Below are positions 9,556-18,415 of a stretch of 64,000 bases of DNA, one piece after another (the first letter of the stretch is position 1; every line of letters starts with the position of its first letter). Source of the stretch: Luteitalea sp. (lineage in GTDB: Bacteria > Acidobacteriota > Vicinamibacteria > Vicinamibacterales > Vicinamibacteraceae); contig WHTZ01000002.1 of the NCBI GenBank assembly GCA_009377495.1, positions 152,284 through 216,283 of the forward strand. The letters are read 5' to 3'. The position numbers were made by a program, and so were the translations under genes. The notes beneath the pieces are model-generated. The model did not search any database. It was not told where the DNA came from and worked only from the letters and a program-made list of their open reading frames with translations.

Positions 9556-10158
9556 TCACCGACGCCCAGAAACGGCCCCGTGTCCGGCAACGAAGCAGCG
9601 CCACGGCCGGTCCGTACCGACGTTGATGCCGATGCGCGGGCTCCACCCAACGGGCTCGAGGGCCAAGCCGCGGTCCTCGACGAAGAGATGGCAGCCGCAG
9701 AGGTCCGCACTGTTTTGCTCCAGCGTGATACCCAATGCGCGTGTGAGGTTGCCAGGGCCACGGCAGAGCGCGTGTGCGGCGAGGTCGTGACCGTTCGGCG
9801 AGAGCGCGGCGCGGCGTCGTCGCATCACGGCGAGACCCGTCAGCGGCTCGAGCGCCCGTATGAGCACTGCCGCGGGTGATCCTTCGGCTTCGGTCACCGC
9901 ATTCACCAGGTAATGCATCCCGTAGTTGAAGTAGACGTACGCGATGCCGGGGCGACCATAGAGCAAATAGTTGCGCTTCGTCAGGCCGGCAGCGGCGTGG
10001 CATGCAGGATCCTCTTCGCCGATGTAAGCCTCGGCCTCGACGATGATGCCGCTGGCCACGCCGTGCGGCGTGCGATGCACGAGGACCTTGCCGATCAGCT
10101 CGCGCGCGACCTCGAGCGTCGGGCGGTCATAGAAGCTGCGTGGCAATCGTCTCTTCAT
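9556..10158 (-). CDS. mpg: 3-methyladenine DNA glycosylase (AAG/MPG family)
   Basis: Removes alkylated purines in base excision repair; 200 aa, standard bacterial length. Recognisable family segments: FYDRPTLEVARELIGKVLV, the catalytic Glu in IIVEAEAYIG, YVYFNYGMHYLVN, and CRGPGNLTRALGI. The start overlaps the stop of the upstream HEAT-repeat gene by four bases (ATGA). Confidence 0.94.
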   Translation of the reverse strand: MKRRLPRSFYDRPTLEVARELIGKVLVHRTPHGVASGIIVEAEAYIGEEDPACHAAAGLTKRNYLLYGRPGIAYVYFNYGMHYLVNAVTEAEGSPAAVLIRALEPLTGLAVMRRRRAALSPNGHDLAAHALCRGPGNLTRALGITLEQNSADLCGCHLFVEDRGLALEPVGWSPRIGINVGTDRPWRCFVAGHGAVSGRR

Positions 10159-11378
10159 CGTTGGCGAATGCGTGCGGTGGCCCGCTCGGCTGCACGAGCG
10201 ACGTCGACGTCCGGATCCCGCTGCGCAGACTCCACGAGCGAGAGCGCCTCGTCGCCTTCGATGAACCCCAGCACCACGGCCGCACGCTGCCGCACCACGC
10301 CGCTCGGCTGCTGCAGCGCCGTGCGAAGGCCCGGAATAGCTCGTGATCCAAGGTCGACGAAGTAGTCCATGGCCTGCTCATGACGCGCGTTCTCGTCGAG
10401 TGCGCGCACCAGCGTCTCTGCTCCCGACCCGCCGCCGGCAATTGAGGCAAACGCCAGAGCCACGCGCACGCCCTCGTCCGTCTCGCCCGCAAGCCGTGTC
10501 GCCACGGCTGCCGCAGCCGCCTGATTCCCGCTGCGGGCGAGCCCCTCGACCGCATAGCGTCGAATGAGCGGGGTCGGATCGGTCAGCCGCTCGCGGAACA
10601 GCTCCTGACTCGAGACGTGCGCGATGCGCGCGAGCCCATCGAACGCCGCTTCAGCGAGCGCGCCGCGCCCATAGTAGTCGAAGAGGTCCGCGAGCGCCTG
10701 CAGCGCGCGCCACTCGCGCAGATCGCCCACCGCGCGCATGGCGGCCATGCGCACGCCCTCGTTCCGATCGTTCATGGCCTCGATGAGCGCGTCACCGGCT
10801 TGGCGAATGCGCAGCGCGCCGGCTACGCGCGCCGCCGCACGGCGAACGCCTGTCTCTGGATCCTTGAGCGTGCGAATCACTGCGTCCGCCGTCCGGCTGT
10901 CTACCGGGGGACGCCCCATCACGCCCAGCGCATAGACCGCCTCTCGGCGCGTGCGGTCACTCTGGTCCGCCATGGCTACCGCGAGGTTCTGCGTCAGGTC
11001 TTCCGGCACGCGTTGCGGGATCACGGCGTAGGGCCCGAGATCAAATGCCGCCTCGGCCAGTCTCGTGTTGCGCAGCTCGACAATGCCGACATAGCGACGA
11101 GCTTTCAGCGGCTCGACGACGAAGAACTGTAGCAGCGTGTTGATGGTTTCGATTTGGATGTCGGCGAGCGGGTCGCGCAGCAATGTCGAGATAGGGCCGA
11201 TCGCTTCAGGATAGCCGCTGTCACCCAAGGCGCGAAGCGCGCCGCGCCGCAGCTCGGGATCCTCGCTCTTCAACTGAGCGACGACTGTCGCGAACGCGGT
11301 CGCTTGCCCGGGTTGTCCGAAAGCCGCCGACACACCGACAGAGATGAGCACCGCGATCAGAACGAGCTTCCTAGACAT
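10155..11378 (-). CDS. Secreted HEAT-repeat protein
   Basis: 407 aa with a signal peptide (residues 1-21, SAAFG cleavage region), then about ten HEAT-type helical repeats of about 31 residues, recognisable by recurring RRxAVxALG and D-P-x-IRxxAVEGLA patterns. No catalytic residues; likely a periplasmic scaffold. It is translationally coupled to mpg. Its start codon and first three codons (MSR) lie inside the dispersed repeat at 11371-11541, so the repeat supplies its 5' leader. Confidence 0.85.
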   Translation of the reverse strand: MSRKLVLIAVLISVGVSAAFGQPGQATAFATVVAQLKSEDPELRRGALRALGDSGYPEAIGPISTLLRDPLADIQIETINTLLQFFVVEPLKARRYVGIVELRNTRLAEAAFDLGPYAVIPQRVPEDLTQNLAVAMADQSDRTRREAVYALGVMGRPPVDSRTADAVIRTLKDPETGVRRAAARVAGALRIRQAGDALIEAMNDRNEGVRMAAMRAVGDLREWRALQALADLFDYYGRGALAEAAFDGLARIAHVSSQELFRERLTDPTPLIRRYAVEGLARSGNQAAAAAVATRLAGETDEGVRVALAFASIAGGGSGAETLVRALDENARHEQAMDYFVDLGSRAIPGLRTALQQPSGVVRQRAAVVLGFIEGDEALSLVESAQRDPDVDVARAAERATARIRQR

Positions 11379-11541
11379 CTTCTAAGGCCGAAGTCGTGAG
11401 AGATGAAGCAAGTTTTATGAAGGAGCGGCCTTTAGAAGCTGTCTTAGGCGCGGCCGCCGCGGCGGCCGCGCCTCTAGTAGCGACGATCCGCCCCACCGTG
11501 GTTCGCCTAGGCTCGGCGGTTTGAGGCGGAGCTTTGCTACT
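11371..11541 (+). repeat. Dispersed repeat, copy A (inverted partner at 14643-14812)
   Basis: About 171 bp, roughly 90 percent identical to the reverse complement of 14643-14812. Its centre is a perfect 26-bp GC palindrome (around 11449-11474); the second copy keeps the same stem with one central base changed. It runs from the start codon of the HEAT gene to a GCTACT end. No transposase is encoded, so it is a non-autonomous or REP/MITE-like element. Confidence 0.85.
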
Positions 11542-11560
11542 AGTGCTCATGACGCTCCAC

Positions 11561-11585
11561 GGCACCCCTAAAGGGGCGCCCTACC
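11561..11585 (-). repeat. REP-like hairpin (GTAGGGCG...CCTTTAGG type)
   Basis: On the minus strand this reads GTAGGGCGCCCCTTTAGGGG, the same sequence as in the cluster at 20362-20425 on the plus strand. Short GC-rich hairpin between uvrA and repeat copy A; possible transcription terminator for uvrA. Confidence 0.6.
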
Positions 11586-11590
11586 ATTGA

Positions 11591-11616
11591 GCATTGGGCA
11601 TTGGGCATTGGGCATT
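11591..11616. repeat. Heptamer tandem repeat downstream of uvrA
   Basis: Just under four copies of the 7-mer GCATTGG, 12 bp beyond the uvrA stop codon. Same unit length as the arrays in uvrC and before bpt, different sequence. Confidence 0.8.
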
Positions 11617-11627
11617 CACTTCACCCC

Positions 11628-14618
11628 CTACGCCCCGGCGGCCGACGCTCTCGGCCGAGACTGCTCGAGAACGCGGGCAAGCCATGCCCCGGTGTGCGAG
11701 CTCGGATGGGCGGCAACCTGTTCCGGCGTGCCAGCGCACACAATCTCGCCACCCGCGTCGCCACCCCCCGGACCGAGATCCACGATCCAGTCAGCCGTCT
11801 TGATGACATCGAGATTGTGCTCGATCACCAGCAAGGAGTGACCCGCTCCCAACAGCCGGCGAAACGCCGCGAGCAGCTTGGCAATGTCATCGAAGTGCAG
11901 CCCGGTTGTCGGCTCGTCGAGCACATAGAGCACCCGTTCGCCCGCGCTCGACGCGAGGTGCGCCGCGATCTTGATACGCTGGGCTTCGCCACCCGAGAGC
12001 GTCGTCGCTGGCTGCCCGAGCTTCAGATAACCGAGCCCAATCTCGTCCAACAATTGCAGCCGGCGCAGCACCTTCGGCGAATTGGTGAAGAAGCCAATCG
12101 CCTCGCGCACGGTGAGGTCGAGAACCTGGTTGATGTTCTTGCCCTTGTAGGTCACCTCGAGCACCTGCGGTCTGAACCGCTTGCCATCACAGACCTCACA
12201 CGGAACGAACACATCAGCAAGGAACTGCATCTCGACACGCACTTGGCCTTCGCCTTCGCACGCGTCGCATCGGCCGCCCGGCACGTTGAAGGAGAAGCTG
12301 CTCGCGCTCAGTCGACGCGCGCGCGCGTCCTTTGTCGACGCGAACAGCTCGCGAATGGGATCGAAGGCCTTGAGGTAGGTCACCGGGTTCGAGCGCGGTG
12401 TGCGCCCGATGGGCGTTTGATCGACGAGAACGATGTCCGTGATGAACTCCGTCCCTTCAATCCGCTCGAGCGCCCCCACGGGGCGGTCGTAGTCACCCTT
12501 CAGACGCTTCAGGCCGGCATACAGGAGGTCGTGAACGAGCGTCGACTTGCCGGAGCCGCTGACGCCAGTCACACACGTGAGCACACCGAGGGGAATCTCG
12601 ACGTCAATGTGCTTCAGATTGTGCTCGTGGGCGCCCAGCACGTGCAGACATTGGCCGGTCGGGCGCCGCCGCGACGCCGGTATGGGAATCGCGAGCTCGT
12701 CGCGCAGATACTTGCCCGTGAGCGAGCGCGGCTCACGTAGGAGGCCCTCGAGCGATCCCGCGTAGACGACCCTTCCCCCCTGTTCACCGGCGCCGAGCCC
12801 CAGATCGATGATCTCGTCCGCCACGAGCATCATGTCGGCATCGTGCTCGACGACGAGCACGGTGTTGCCTTGATCGCGGAGCTGACGCAGGATCGCGATC
12901 AGTCGCTGGTTGTCGCGTGGGTGCAGACCGATCGATGGCTCATCGAGCACGTACAACGTCCCGACGAGCGATGCGCCGAGCGCGGTCGCGAGGCTAATGC
13001 GCTGCGCTTCGCCGCCCGACAGCGTGGACGAGAGCCGGTCGAGCGTCAGGTAATCGAGGCCAACGTTGACGAGGAACCCGAGCCGCCGCGTGATCTCTGC
13101 CAGCACTCGCTCGGCAATGGCTGCGTCGCGGCGGGCGAGCGTCAGCTCGTCGAAGAACTGTTGCGCCTCCCGAATGGTCTGCGCACACACCTGATCGATG
13201 GTCTTGCCACCCACCTGCACATCGCGCGCCTCGCGCCGCAGTCGGGTGCCCGTGCAGTCCGGACATTCCAAGTAACCACGATAGCGGCTCAGGAACACGC
13301 GGATGTGCACCTTGTACTTCTTGCGCTCGAGCCATCGGAAGAAGCCGCGGACGCCTTCGAACGCCTCACCATCACCATCGAGGACGAAGCGTCGCTCCTC
13401 TTCGGCGAGATCTTTCCATGGCACACTCAGCCGTACGCCCTGTGCCTTGGCCGCACGCTTCAGCAGCGTCTGGTAGCTCCGGTAGTTCGGACGACTCCAT
13501 GGCTCCACCGCGCCTTCCGCCAGTGTCTTGGTCGCGTCCGGTACGACCAAGCCGAGGTCGAGCTCCATGACGTTGCCGAACCCATGGCAGGTCGGGCAGG
13601 CGCCAAACGGATTGTTGAACGAGAAGAGGCGTGGCTGAGGCACCTCGTAGGTAATGTCACACGCGCGGCACTCGAAGCGCTCGCTGAACACGTGCCGCAC
13701 GGGTGCGCTCGCCGGGTCGCGCTCCTCGTCGGGCTCAGGGCGCGGCAGCTCGACGGCAAACGCCGCACCGCCGCCCTCGAGATAGGCCACCTCGAGCGAG
13801 TCCGTCAACCGGCTCACGCCATCGCCCTCGACCTTGACGCGATCAACGATGACCTCGAGCTCTGCGCGGCCCGCGAGCGCGGCCGGCGAGAGGTCGGCCA
13901 GGCTGACGACCTGGCCGTCGAGCAACAATCGCGTGAAGCCTTTGCGGCGCAGCACAGCGAGCGTCGCTGTGAGGCCATCAGCGCCCCGCTCGTCGCCGGG
14001 ATCGTTCGCGTCAGGAAGGGCGGCTGATGGCGCCTCGCCGTCCACGTCGGCATCGGCGATCTCCTCGGTGTCGCTCGACTCGGAACCGGCGATCGCCCGC
14101 TCATCGACGGACACGACCGGAAAGCCAAATCCAAGCAACAACCGCGTCCCCGGAGGCAGTGCGGCAAGCCGTTCGGCCACGACCTCTGGCGTCTCGCGCG
14201 TCACCTCGCGGCCACAGCGCCGACAGATCGTCCGGCCGGCGCGTGCAAACAGCAGGCGGAGATAGTCGTGGATCTCGGTCGTCGTGCCGACGGTCGAGCG
14301 CGGGTTGCGCACCGCGTTCTTCTGGCGGATGGCGATGGCCGGCGGAATGTTCTCGACCGCATCGACGTCCGGTCGCTCCATACGCTCGAGAAACTGGCGC
14401 GCGTACGCCGAGAGCGACTCCACATAGCGTCGCTGCCCCTCGGCGTACAACGTGTCGAAGGCCAGCGACGACTTGCCGGAGCCGCTCACGCCGGTCACCA
14501 CGACGAGCTTGCGCGCCGGCAGCCTGACGTCGATGTTCTTGAGGTTATGGGTGCGCGCACCGCGAACGATCACATCACGAATGGGCGGACGACTCGGCTC
14601 GACCATCGGGAGGTCCAA
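11628..14618 (-). CDS. uvrA: Excinuclease ABC subunit A
   Basis: Damage-recognition ATPase of nucleotide excision repair, 996 aa (usual about 940). Two ABC modules, each with Walker A ([10 protein letters not shown] and [10 protein letters not shown]) and ABC signature (TLSGGEAQR twice). Zinc modules: CRRCG, CRAC...CPTC and CDAC...CEVC. The extra length lies in the insertion domain around residues 170-250 (Asp/Glu-rich). The start has upstream in-frame alternatives; the GARTHNL core starts near residue 20. The gene is bracketed by the two inverted repeat copies. Confidence 0.97.
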   Translation of the reverse strand: MDLPMVEPSRPPIRDVIVRGARTHNLKNIDVRLPARKLVVVTGVSGSGKSSLAFDTLYAEGQRRYVESLSAYARQFLERMERPDVDAVENIPPAIAIRQKNAVRNPRSTVGTTTEIHDYLRLLFARAGRTICRRCGREVTRETPEVVAERLAALPPGTRLLLGFGFPVVSVDERAIAGSESSDTEEIADADVDGEAPSAALPDANDPGDERGADGLTATLAVLRRKGFTRLLLDGQVVSLADLSPAALAGRAELEVIVDRVKVEGDGVSRLTDSLEVAYLEGGGAAFAVELPRPEPDEERDPASAPVRHVFSERFECRACDITYEVPQPRLFSFNNPFGACPTCHGFGNVMELDLGLVVPDATKTLAEGAVEPWSRPNYRSYQTLLKRAAKAQGVRLSVPWKDLAEEERRFVLDGDGEAFEGVRGFFRWLERKKYKVHIRVFLSRYRGYLECPDCTGTRLRREARDVQVGGKTIDQVCAQTIREAQQFFDELTLARRDAAIAERVLAEITRRLGFLVNVGLDYLTLDRLSSTLSGGEAQRISLATALGASLVGTLYVLDEPSIGLHPRDNQRLIAILRQLRDQGNTVLVVEHDADMMLVADEIIDLGLGAGEQGGRVVYAGSLEGLLREPRSLTGKYLRDELAIPIPASRRRPTGQCLHVLGAHEHNLKHIDVEIPLGVLTCVTGVSGSGKSTLVHDLLYAGLKRLKGDYDRPVGALERIEGTEFITDIVLVDQTPIGRTPRSNPVTYLKAFDPIRELFASTKDARARRLSASSFSFNVPGGRCDACEGEGQVRVEMQFLADVFVPCEVCDGKRFRPQVLEVTYKGKNINQVLDLTVREAIGFFTNSPKVLRRLQLLDEIGLGYLKLGQPATTLSGGEAQRIKIAAHLASSAGERVLYVLDEPTTGLHFDDIAKLLAAFRRLLGAGHSLLVIEHNLDVIKTADWIVDLGPGGGDAGGEIVCAGTPEQVAAHPSSHTGAWLARVLEQSRPRASAAGA

Positions 14619-14642
14619 ATGTCAGCGAATCTCGACCGGGGC

Positions 14643-14812
14643 AGTAGCGAAACTCCGCCTCAAACCACCGTGCCTAGGCGAACCACCGTGGGCGGATCTT
14701 CGCTACTAGATGCGCGGCCGCCGACGGCGGCCGCGCCTAAGACAGCTTCTAAGGCCGCTCCTTCAGAAAACTTGCTTCATCGCTCACGACTTCAGCCTTA
14801 GAAGATGTCTAG
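14643..14812 (-). repeat. Dispersed repeat, copy B (inverted partner of 11371-11541)
   Basis: Reverse complement matches copy A over its whole length, including the GGCGCGGCCGCC hairpin stem and the ends CTAGACATCTTCTAAGG and GCTACT. It ends 25 bp upstream of the uvrA start, so it probably contains or flanks the uvrA promoter. Nothing else is recognised from here to 15058. Confidence 0.85.
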
Positions 14813-15058
14813 GCAGCGTCTCCAAGCGCCGCCTGAAACGAGCATCGTAGCACGCGACGACGCGCGCGCAAACGACAGGGGCAAGGGCGAGGGGCGACAG
14901 GCAGGCGAAGACGAGGGGCCAGGGCCGTCTCAGGGGACAAGGTTGCCCCGTTCGGGGGGTGAAGACCTCTTGCGCCGGCTCTGGCCTTATGCAGTACCAT
15001 CACCCTGTAGAGTTATCGGTTTCGACGGAAACGACCGAAGACCGTACAGCGAGCGCGG

Positions 15059-17362
15059 ATGGCCGGATCTACCGAGCGACTACCAGTTGCCGCACGTGTT
15101 TATGTCGCGGCTGTCACGGTGGTCGGGGTGTGGGCATTTGTGTCCGCTTGGCCGCTCGATCTGCGGAAGCCCCTGCTGTTTGCCGGTCTCTTCGCCCTCG
15201 CGGCGGTGGCCTCTGCGTTCAAGATGCAGGTTCCGCTGCCGCGCGGCTGGGCAACGATGTCGCCCGGCTACGCGGTGATTTTCGCGGGGCTGCTGCTCTT
15301 GGGTGTCGACGCCGCGTTGCTCATGGCGGTGGTGAGCGCGTGGATTCAGTCGACGTTTCACGCTCGCTCGCCACAGCCGCACTACCGCAAGCTCTTCAAC
15401 GCCGCGGTGCTCGTGCTCTCGGCCTATTCGGCCGACGCCGCCATGACAGCCCTCGGCGGCCGTTCGGGTGACCCCAGTACTGTACTGCTGATGGGCCCCC
15501 TGCTCGGTGCCACGACGGCGTACTTCGTCGTCAACTCGATTGCCATCGCGTCCGTCGTGGCCCTGACGACGGGCCAGCCGGTGCTGCGGTGCTGGCAAGA
15601 CAACTTTCTGTGGAGTGGTCCTGGCTATTACCTGGGCGCTGCCCTCGCCGCTGCCTGCGTCATCGTCATCGAGCGCGGGGCTTGGTGGCTGACGCTGTTT
15701 GTCGCCGTTCCTGTTCATCTCATTTACTACACCTACCGGGTTTATTTCACGCGCCTGCAGAAGGAGCAGGCGCGCGTGAAGGCGATTGCCGACCTGCACG
15801 CCAAGGCCGTCGAGGCGTTGGCGTCGGAAAAGGAACGCCTGGCCGTGACGGTCAGCAGTATTGGCGACGGCGTGATCACGACAGACCTGGAGGGCCGGAT
15901 TACACTCCTCAACAACGTCGCGGAACAATTGACGGGCTGGCCACAAGACGAGGCGGTGGGACACGACCTCAGCGAGGTGCTGCTCTTGGTCGAGCGCACC
16001 ACGGCCACGCCGCGCGAGCATCCGCTGGCGCGAGTCCTTGCGACCGGCCGCATTCCGGAGACCGAAGCGCACTGCGACCTCGTCGGCCGTTCCGGCAATC
16101 GGGTACCTGTGCACCTGACGGGCGCACCCATCTGCGATCGCGATGGCCGTCAGATGGGTGTCGTGCTCGGTGCGCGCGACGTCACCGAAGGCATCCGACT
16201 GGAGCGTGAGCGCGTGCGCGCGAGCAAGCTCGAGTCCCTGGGCGTCATGGCTGGCGGCATTGCGCACGACTTCAACAATGTGCTCACGGCCGTGGTGGGC
16301 AACCTGGCATTGGCGCAGCAACGCAACGAGCAGTTGTCCGACGATACGACGATGTGGCTCGAGGAGGCCGAGAAGGCGTGTCTGCGGGCGCGTGGGCTGA
16401 CGCACCAGTTGCTCACGTTCTCGAAGGGCGGCGATCCCGTCAAGCGGAGCACGTATGTGGGCGGCCTCGTCGATGCGGCAGTGCGCTTCGCCGTACGTGG
16501 GTCGAACGTTCGTTGCCTCGTCGACGCGCCACCGGACCTCTGGCCCGTCGAGGTCGATGAGGGTCAGTTCGAACAGGTTGTCAACAACATCGTCATCAAC
16601 GCACAGCAGGCCATGCCGCGCGGCGGCGTCATCGAGGTGCGGTGCGCGAACGTGTGGGCGTCGCCGCCAAACGCCGAGTTGCCCGTACAGGACAAGCCGT
16701 TTGTACGCATCGGTATTCGCGACCACGGGACCGGCATCGCGCCGGAGGATCTGACGCGTATCTTCGATCCCTATTTCACGACAAAGCTGAGCGGCACGGG
16801 CCTTGGTCTCGCGGTCGCCCACTCGGTCATCAAGGGACACGGCGGCTTCATTAACGTTGAATCAGTCGACGGCTCGGGCGCCAACTTCAACATCTTCCTG
16901 CCGCGTGCTCTGCGCACCACGGTGCAGCCCGCGGTCAGCCCGACCGCGTCGGTACCGCGCGGCGCGGGTCGCATTCTCGTGATGGATGACGAGCGGATGA
17001 TCAGCGACGTGACCGGGGCCATGTTGCGGGCGCTGGGTTATGAGAGTGAAGCGGTGTCCGACGGCCGGCAGGCACTGGAGCGTTACCGTGCCGCACAGCA
17101 GGCGTCGCAGCCCTTCTCCGCCGTCATCATGGACCTGACGATTCCGGGTGGCATGGGCGGCGTTGAAGCCGTCGGCCACCTGCGCGAGCTCGATCCGCAA
17201 GCGCGGGTGCTGGTGGTCAGCGGGTACGCCGACAGCGGCGTCCTCGCCGACTACGCGCAGCATGGCTTCGACGCGTTGCTCCCCAAGCCCTTCTCGCTAC
17301 GCGACCTCGCCCTCGCCCTCAGCTCGCTGCTCAAGCCCGAGGGGGAATCGACGATACACTAA
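15059..17362 (+). CDS. Membrane hybrid histidine kinase (PAS, HisKA, HATPase, receiver)
   Basis: 767 aa. About 210 N-terminal residues form a membrane sensor with six to eight helices, followed by a short coiled coil (residues 225-265) and a PAS domain (about 265-380). HisKA follows with phospho-His in GGIAHDFNN and HATPase_c with the DHGTGI and GTGLGL boxes. The C-terminal receiver (from about 640) has phospho-Asp in VIMDLTIPGG and Lys in LPKPF. NtrB-like phosphotransfer core; the fused receiver suggests phosphate is passed on to another protein. No partner is adjacent. Start chosen at the first ATG before the membrane domain; the 240 bp upstream hold no other gene. Confidence 0.92.
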   Translation: MAGSTERLPVAARVYVAAVTVVGVWAFVSAWPLDLRKPLLFAGLFALAAVASAFKMQVPLPRGWATMSPGYAVIFAGLLLLGVDAALLMAVVSAWIQSTFHARSPQPHYRKLFNAAVLVLSAYSADAAMTALGGRSGDPSTVLLMGPLLGATTAYFVVNSIAIASVVALTTGQPVLRCWQDNFLWSGPGYYLGAALAAACVIVIERGAWWLTLFVAVPVHLIYYTYRVYFTRLQKEQARVKAIADLHAKAVEALASEKERLAVTVSSIGDGVITTDLEGRITLLNNVAEQLTGWPQDEAVGHDLSEVLLLVERTTATPREHPLARVLATGRIPETEAHCDLVGRSGNRVPVHLTGAPICDRDGRQMGVVLGARDVTEGIRLERERVRASKLESLGVMAGGIAHDFNNVLTAVVGNLALAQQRNEQLSDDTTMWLEEAEKACLRARGLTHQLLTFSKGGDPVKRSTYVGGLVDAAVRFAVRGSNVRCLVDAPPDLWPVEVDEGQFEQVVNNIVINAQQAMPRGGVIEVRCANVWASPPNAELPVQDKPFVRIGIRDHGTGIAPEDLTRIFDPYFTTKLSGTGLGLAVAHSVIKGHGGFINVESVDGSGANFNIFLPRALRTTVQPAVSPTASVPRGAGRILVMDDERMISDVTGAMLRALGYESEAVSDGRQALERYRAAQQASQPFSAVIMDLTIPGGMGGVEAVGHLRELDPQARVLVVSGYADSGVLADYAQHGFDALLPKPFSLRDLALALSSLLKPEGESTIH

Positions 17363-17365
17363 GAG

Positions 17366-17573
17366 CAGGGATCAGGGTCAGGGGTCAGGGCAACAGAAGG
17401 GGTCAGGTGCCAGGGGTCAGGTCTCAGGGCTGTCTCAGGTTACAGGGATCAGTTGCTCAGGGGTCAGGGCTGACCGCAGCCCCTTCGAGCAGTTCGTCCT
17501 GTTCGCCTCGCCCCGTCAAGCAGCCGTGATCCCTAGATCCCTGATCCCTACTGACCCCTGGCACCTGACCCCT
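17366..17573. repeat. GGGTCAG-rich array with a perfect 23-bp inverted repeat
   Basis: The left half is built of AGGGGTCAGG-type units, the right half of their complement. The arms 17398-17420 and 17551-17573 are exact reverse complements over 23 bp, separated by 130 bp. The right arm ends 6 bp before the bpt start codon, and no Shine-Dalgarno sequence is visible there. An RNA hairpin could mask the bpt start. Confidence 0.85.
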
Positions 17574-17579
17574 GTTGTG

Positions 17580-18278
17580 ATGGCTGACATCCTCGTGTGG
17601 GACGGGCTCGAGGCGTGCCCGTACTTGCCCGGCCGCATGGCGCGGCTTCCATTGCACCTCCCTTCGCGCGCGTTGACGCCGGACCAAGTCGACGAGCGTC
17701 TGGCGACCGGTGAGCGCCGCCTCGGCGCGTTCTGGTACCGCACGGCCTGCCCCGGATGCGCCGCATGCGAGCCGCTGCGGATCGACGTCGACGCGTTCAC
17801 ACCGTCGCGCTGGGCGCGCCGCGTGCTCCGGCGCGGCGACACACGATTCCACTTGCGCGTGGGCTCACCCTCTGCGGATGCCTCGCGGGTGGCGTTGCAC
17901 AACGCACATCTGGTCGAACGCTGCCTTGCGGATGCCCGCACACAGCTCATCGATACCGATACCTATCGTGGCCACTTCGTGACAACGACGTGCGACACGG
18001 TGGAGCTGAGCTACGAAGCGGACGGCCGGTTGGCGATGGTGGCGATTGCCGATCGCGGCCGCGAGTCGCTTTCAGCGGTCTACTGCTACTACGACACCGG
18101 CCTGGCGCGCCTCAGTCCCGGCAGCTATTCGATCTTGAAAGAGTGGCAGCTCTGCCGTCTATGGGGGCTGCGCTATCTGTATCTCGGCTTCTACGTGGCG
18201 AACTCGCCTCGCATGCGGTACAAGGCTCGCTTCGTCCCGCACGAGCGTCTGATCGACGGCGTCTGGCAGCGGTTCTAG
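17580..18278 (+). CDS. bpt: Aspartate/glutamate leucyltransferase (arginyl-tRNA-protein transferase family)
   Basis: N-end-rule transferase that adds an amino acid from tRNA to acceptor N-termini, marking proteins for ClpAP-type degradation. 232 aa from ATG 17580. ATE N-domain with YRTACPGCAACEPLRID (the Cys cluster), ATE C-domain with SYSILKEWQLCRLWGLRYLYLG and RYKARFVPHE. Bpt-type length. A longer frame upstream is an artefact of the kinase gene. Preceded directly by the inverted repeat described above. Confidence 0.92.
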   Translation: MADILVWDGLEACPYLPGRMARLPLHLPSRALTPDQVDERLATGERRLGAFWYRTACPGCAACEPLRIDVDAFTPSRWARRVLRRGDTRFHLRVGSPSADASRVALHNAHLVERCLADARTQLIDTDTYRGHFVTTTCDTVELSYEADGRLAMVAIADRGRESLSAVYCYYDTGLARLSPGSYSILKEWQLCRLWGLRYLYLGFYVANSPRMRYKARFVPHERLIDGVWQRF

Positions 18279-18341
18279 CGGGACCCCCGGCCATCGACAC
18301 TGCGCCGGTGTCAAAAGAAGGTATGTGCTCGCCGTAGTAGC

Positions 18342-18361
18342 GAGGGGCCTTCAGGCCCCTC
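18342..18361 (+). repeat. REP-like hairpin (CCTTCAGG centre)
   Basis: Perfect 9-bp stem GAGGGGCCT/AGGCCCCTC around a 2-base centre, flanked by GTAGTAGC and GTCGTACC. Lies between bpt and the beta-propeller gene; could act as the bpt terminator. Confidence 0.6.
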
Positions 18362-18415
18362 GTCGTACCCTCTCGTCGTACCGTAAGCGGGCGAGGATTT
18401 CCGCGGAGGCTGCCG

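Noticed and set aside
14805..15278. Frame starting MSR in repeat copy B
   Set aside because: It shares the repeat-derived start with the HEAT gene, but what follows is low-complexity and runs into the kinase gene.
15080..16840. 586-codon minus-strand frame opposite the hybrid kinase
   Set aside because: Composition (Arg/His/Asp rich, no domain) is typical of an antisense shadow; kinase motifs lie on the plus strand.
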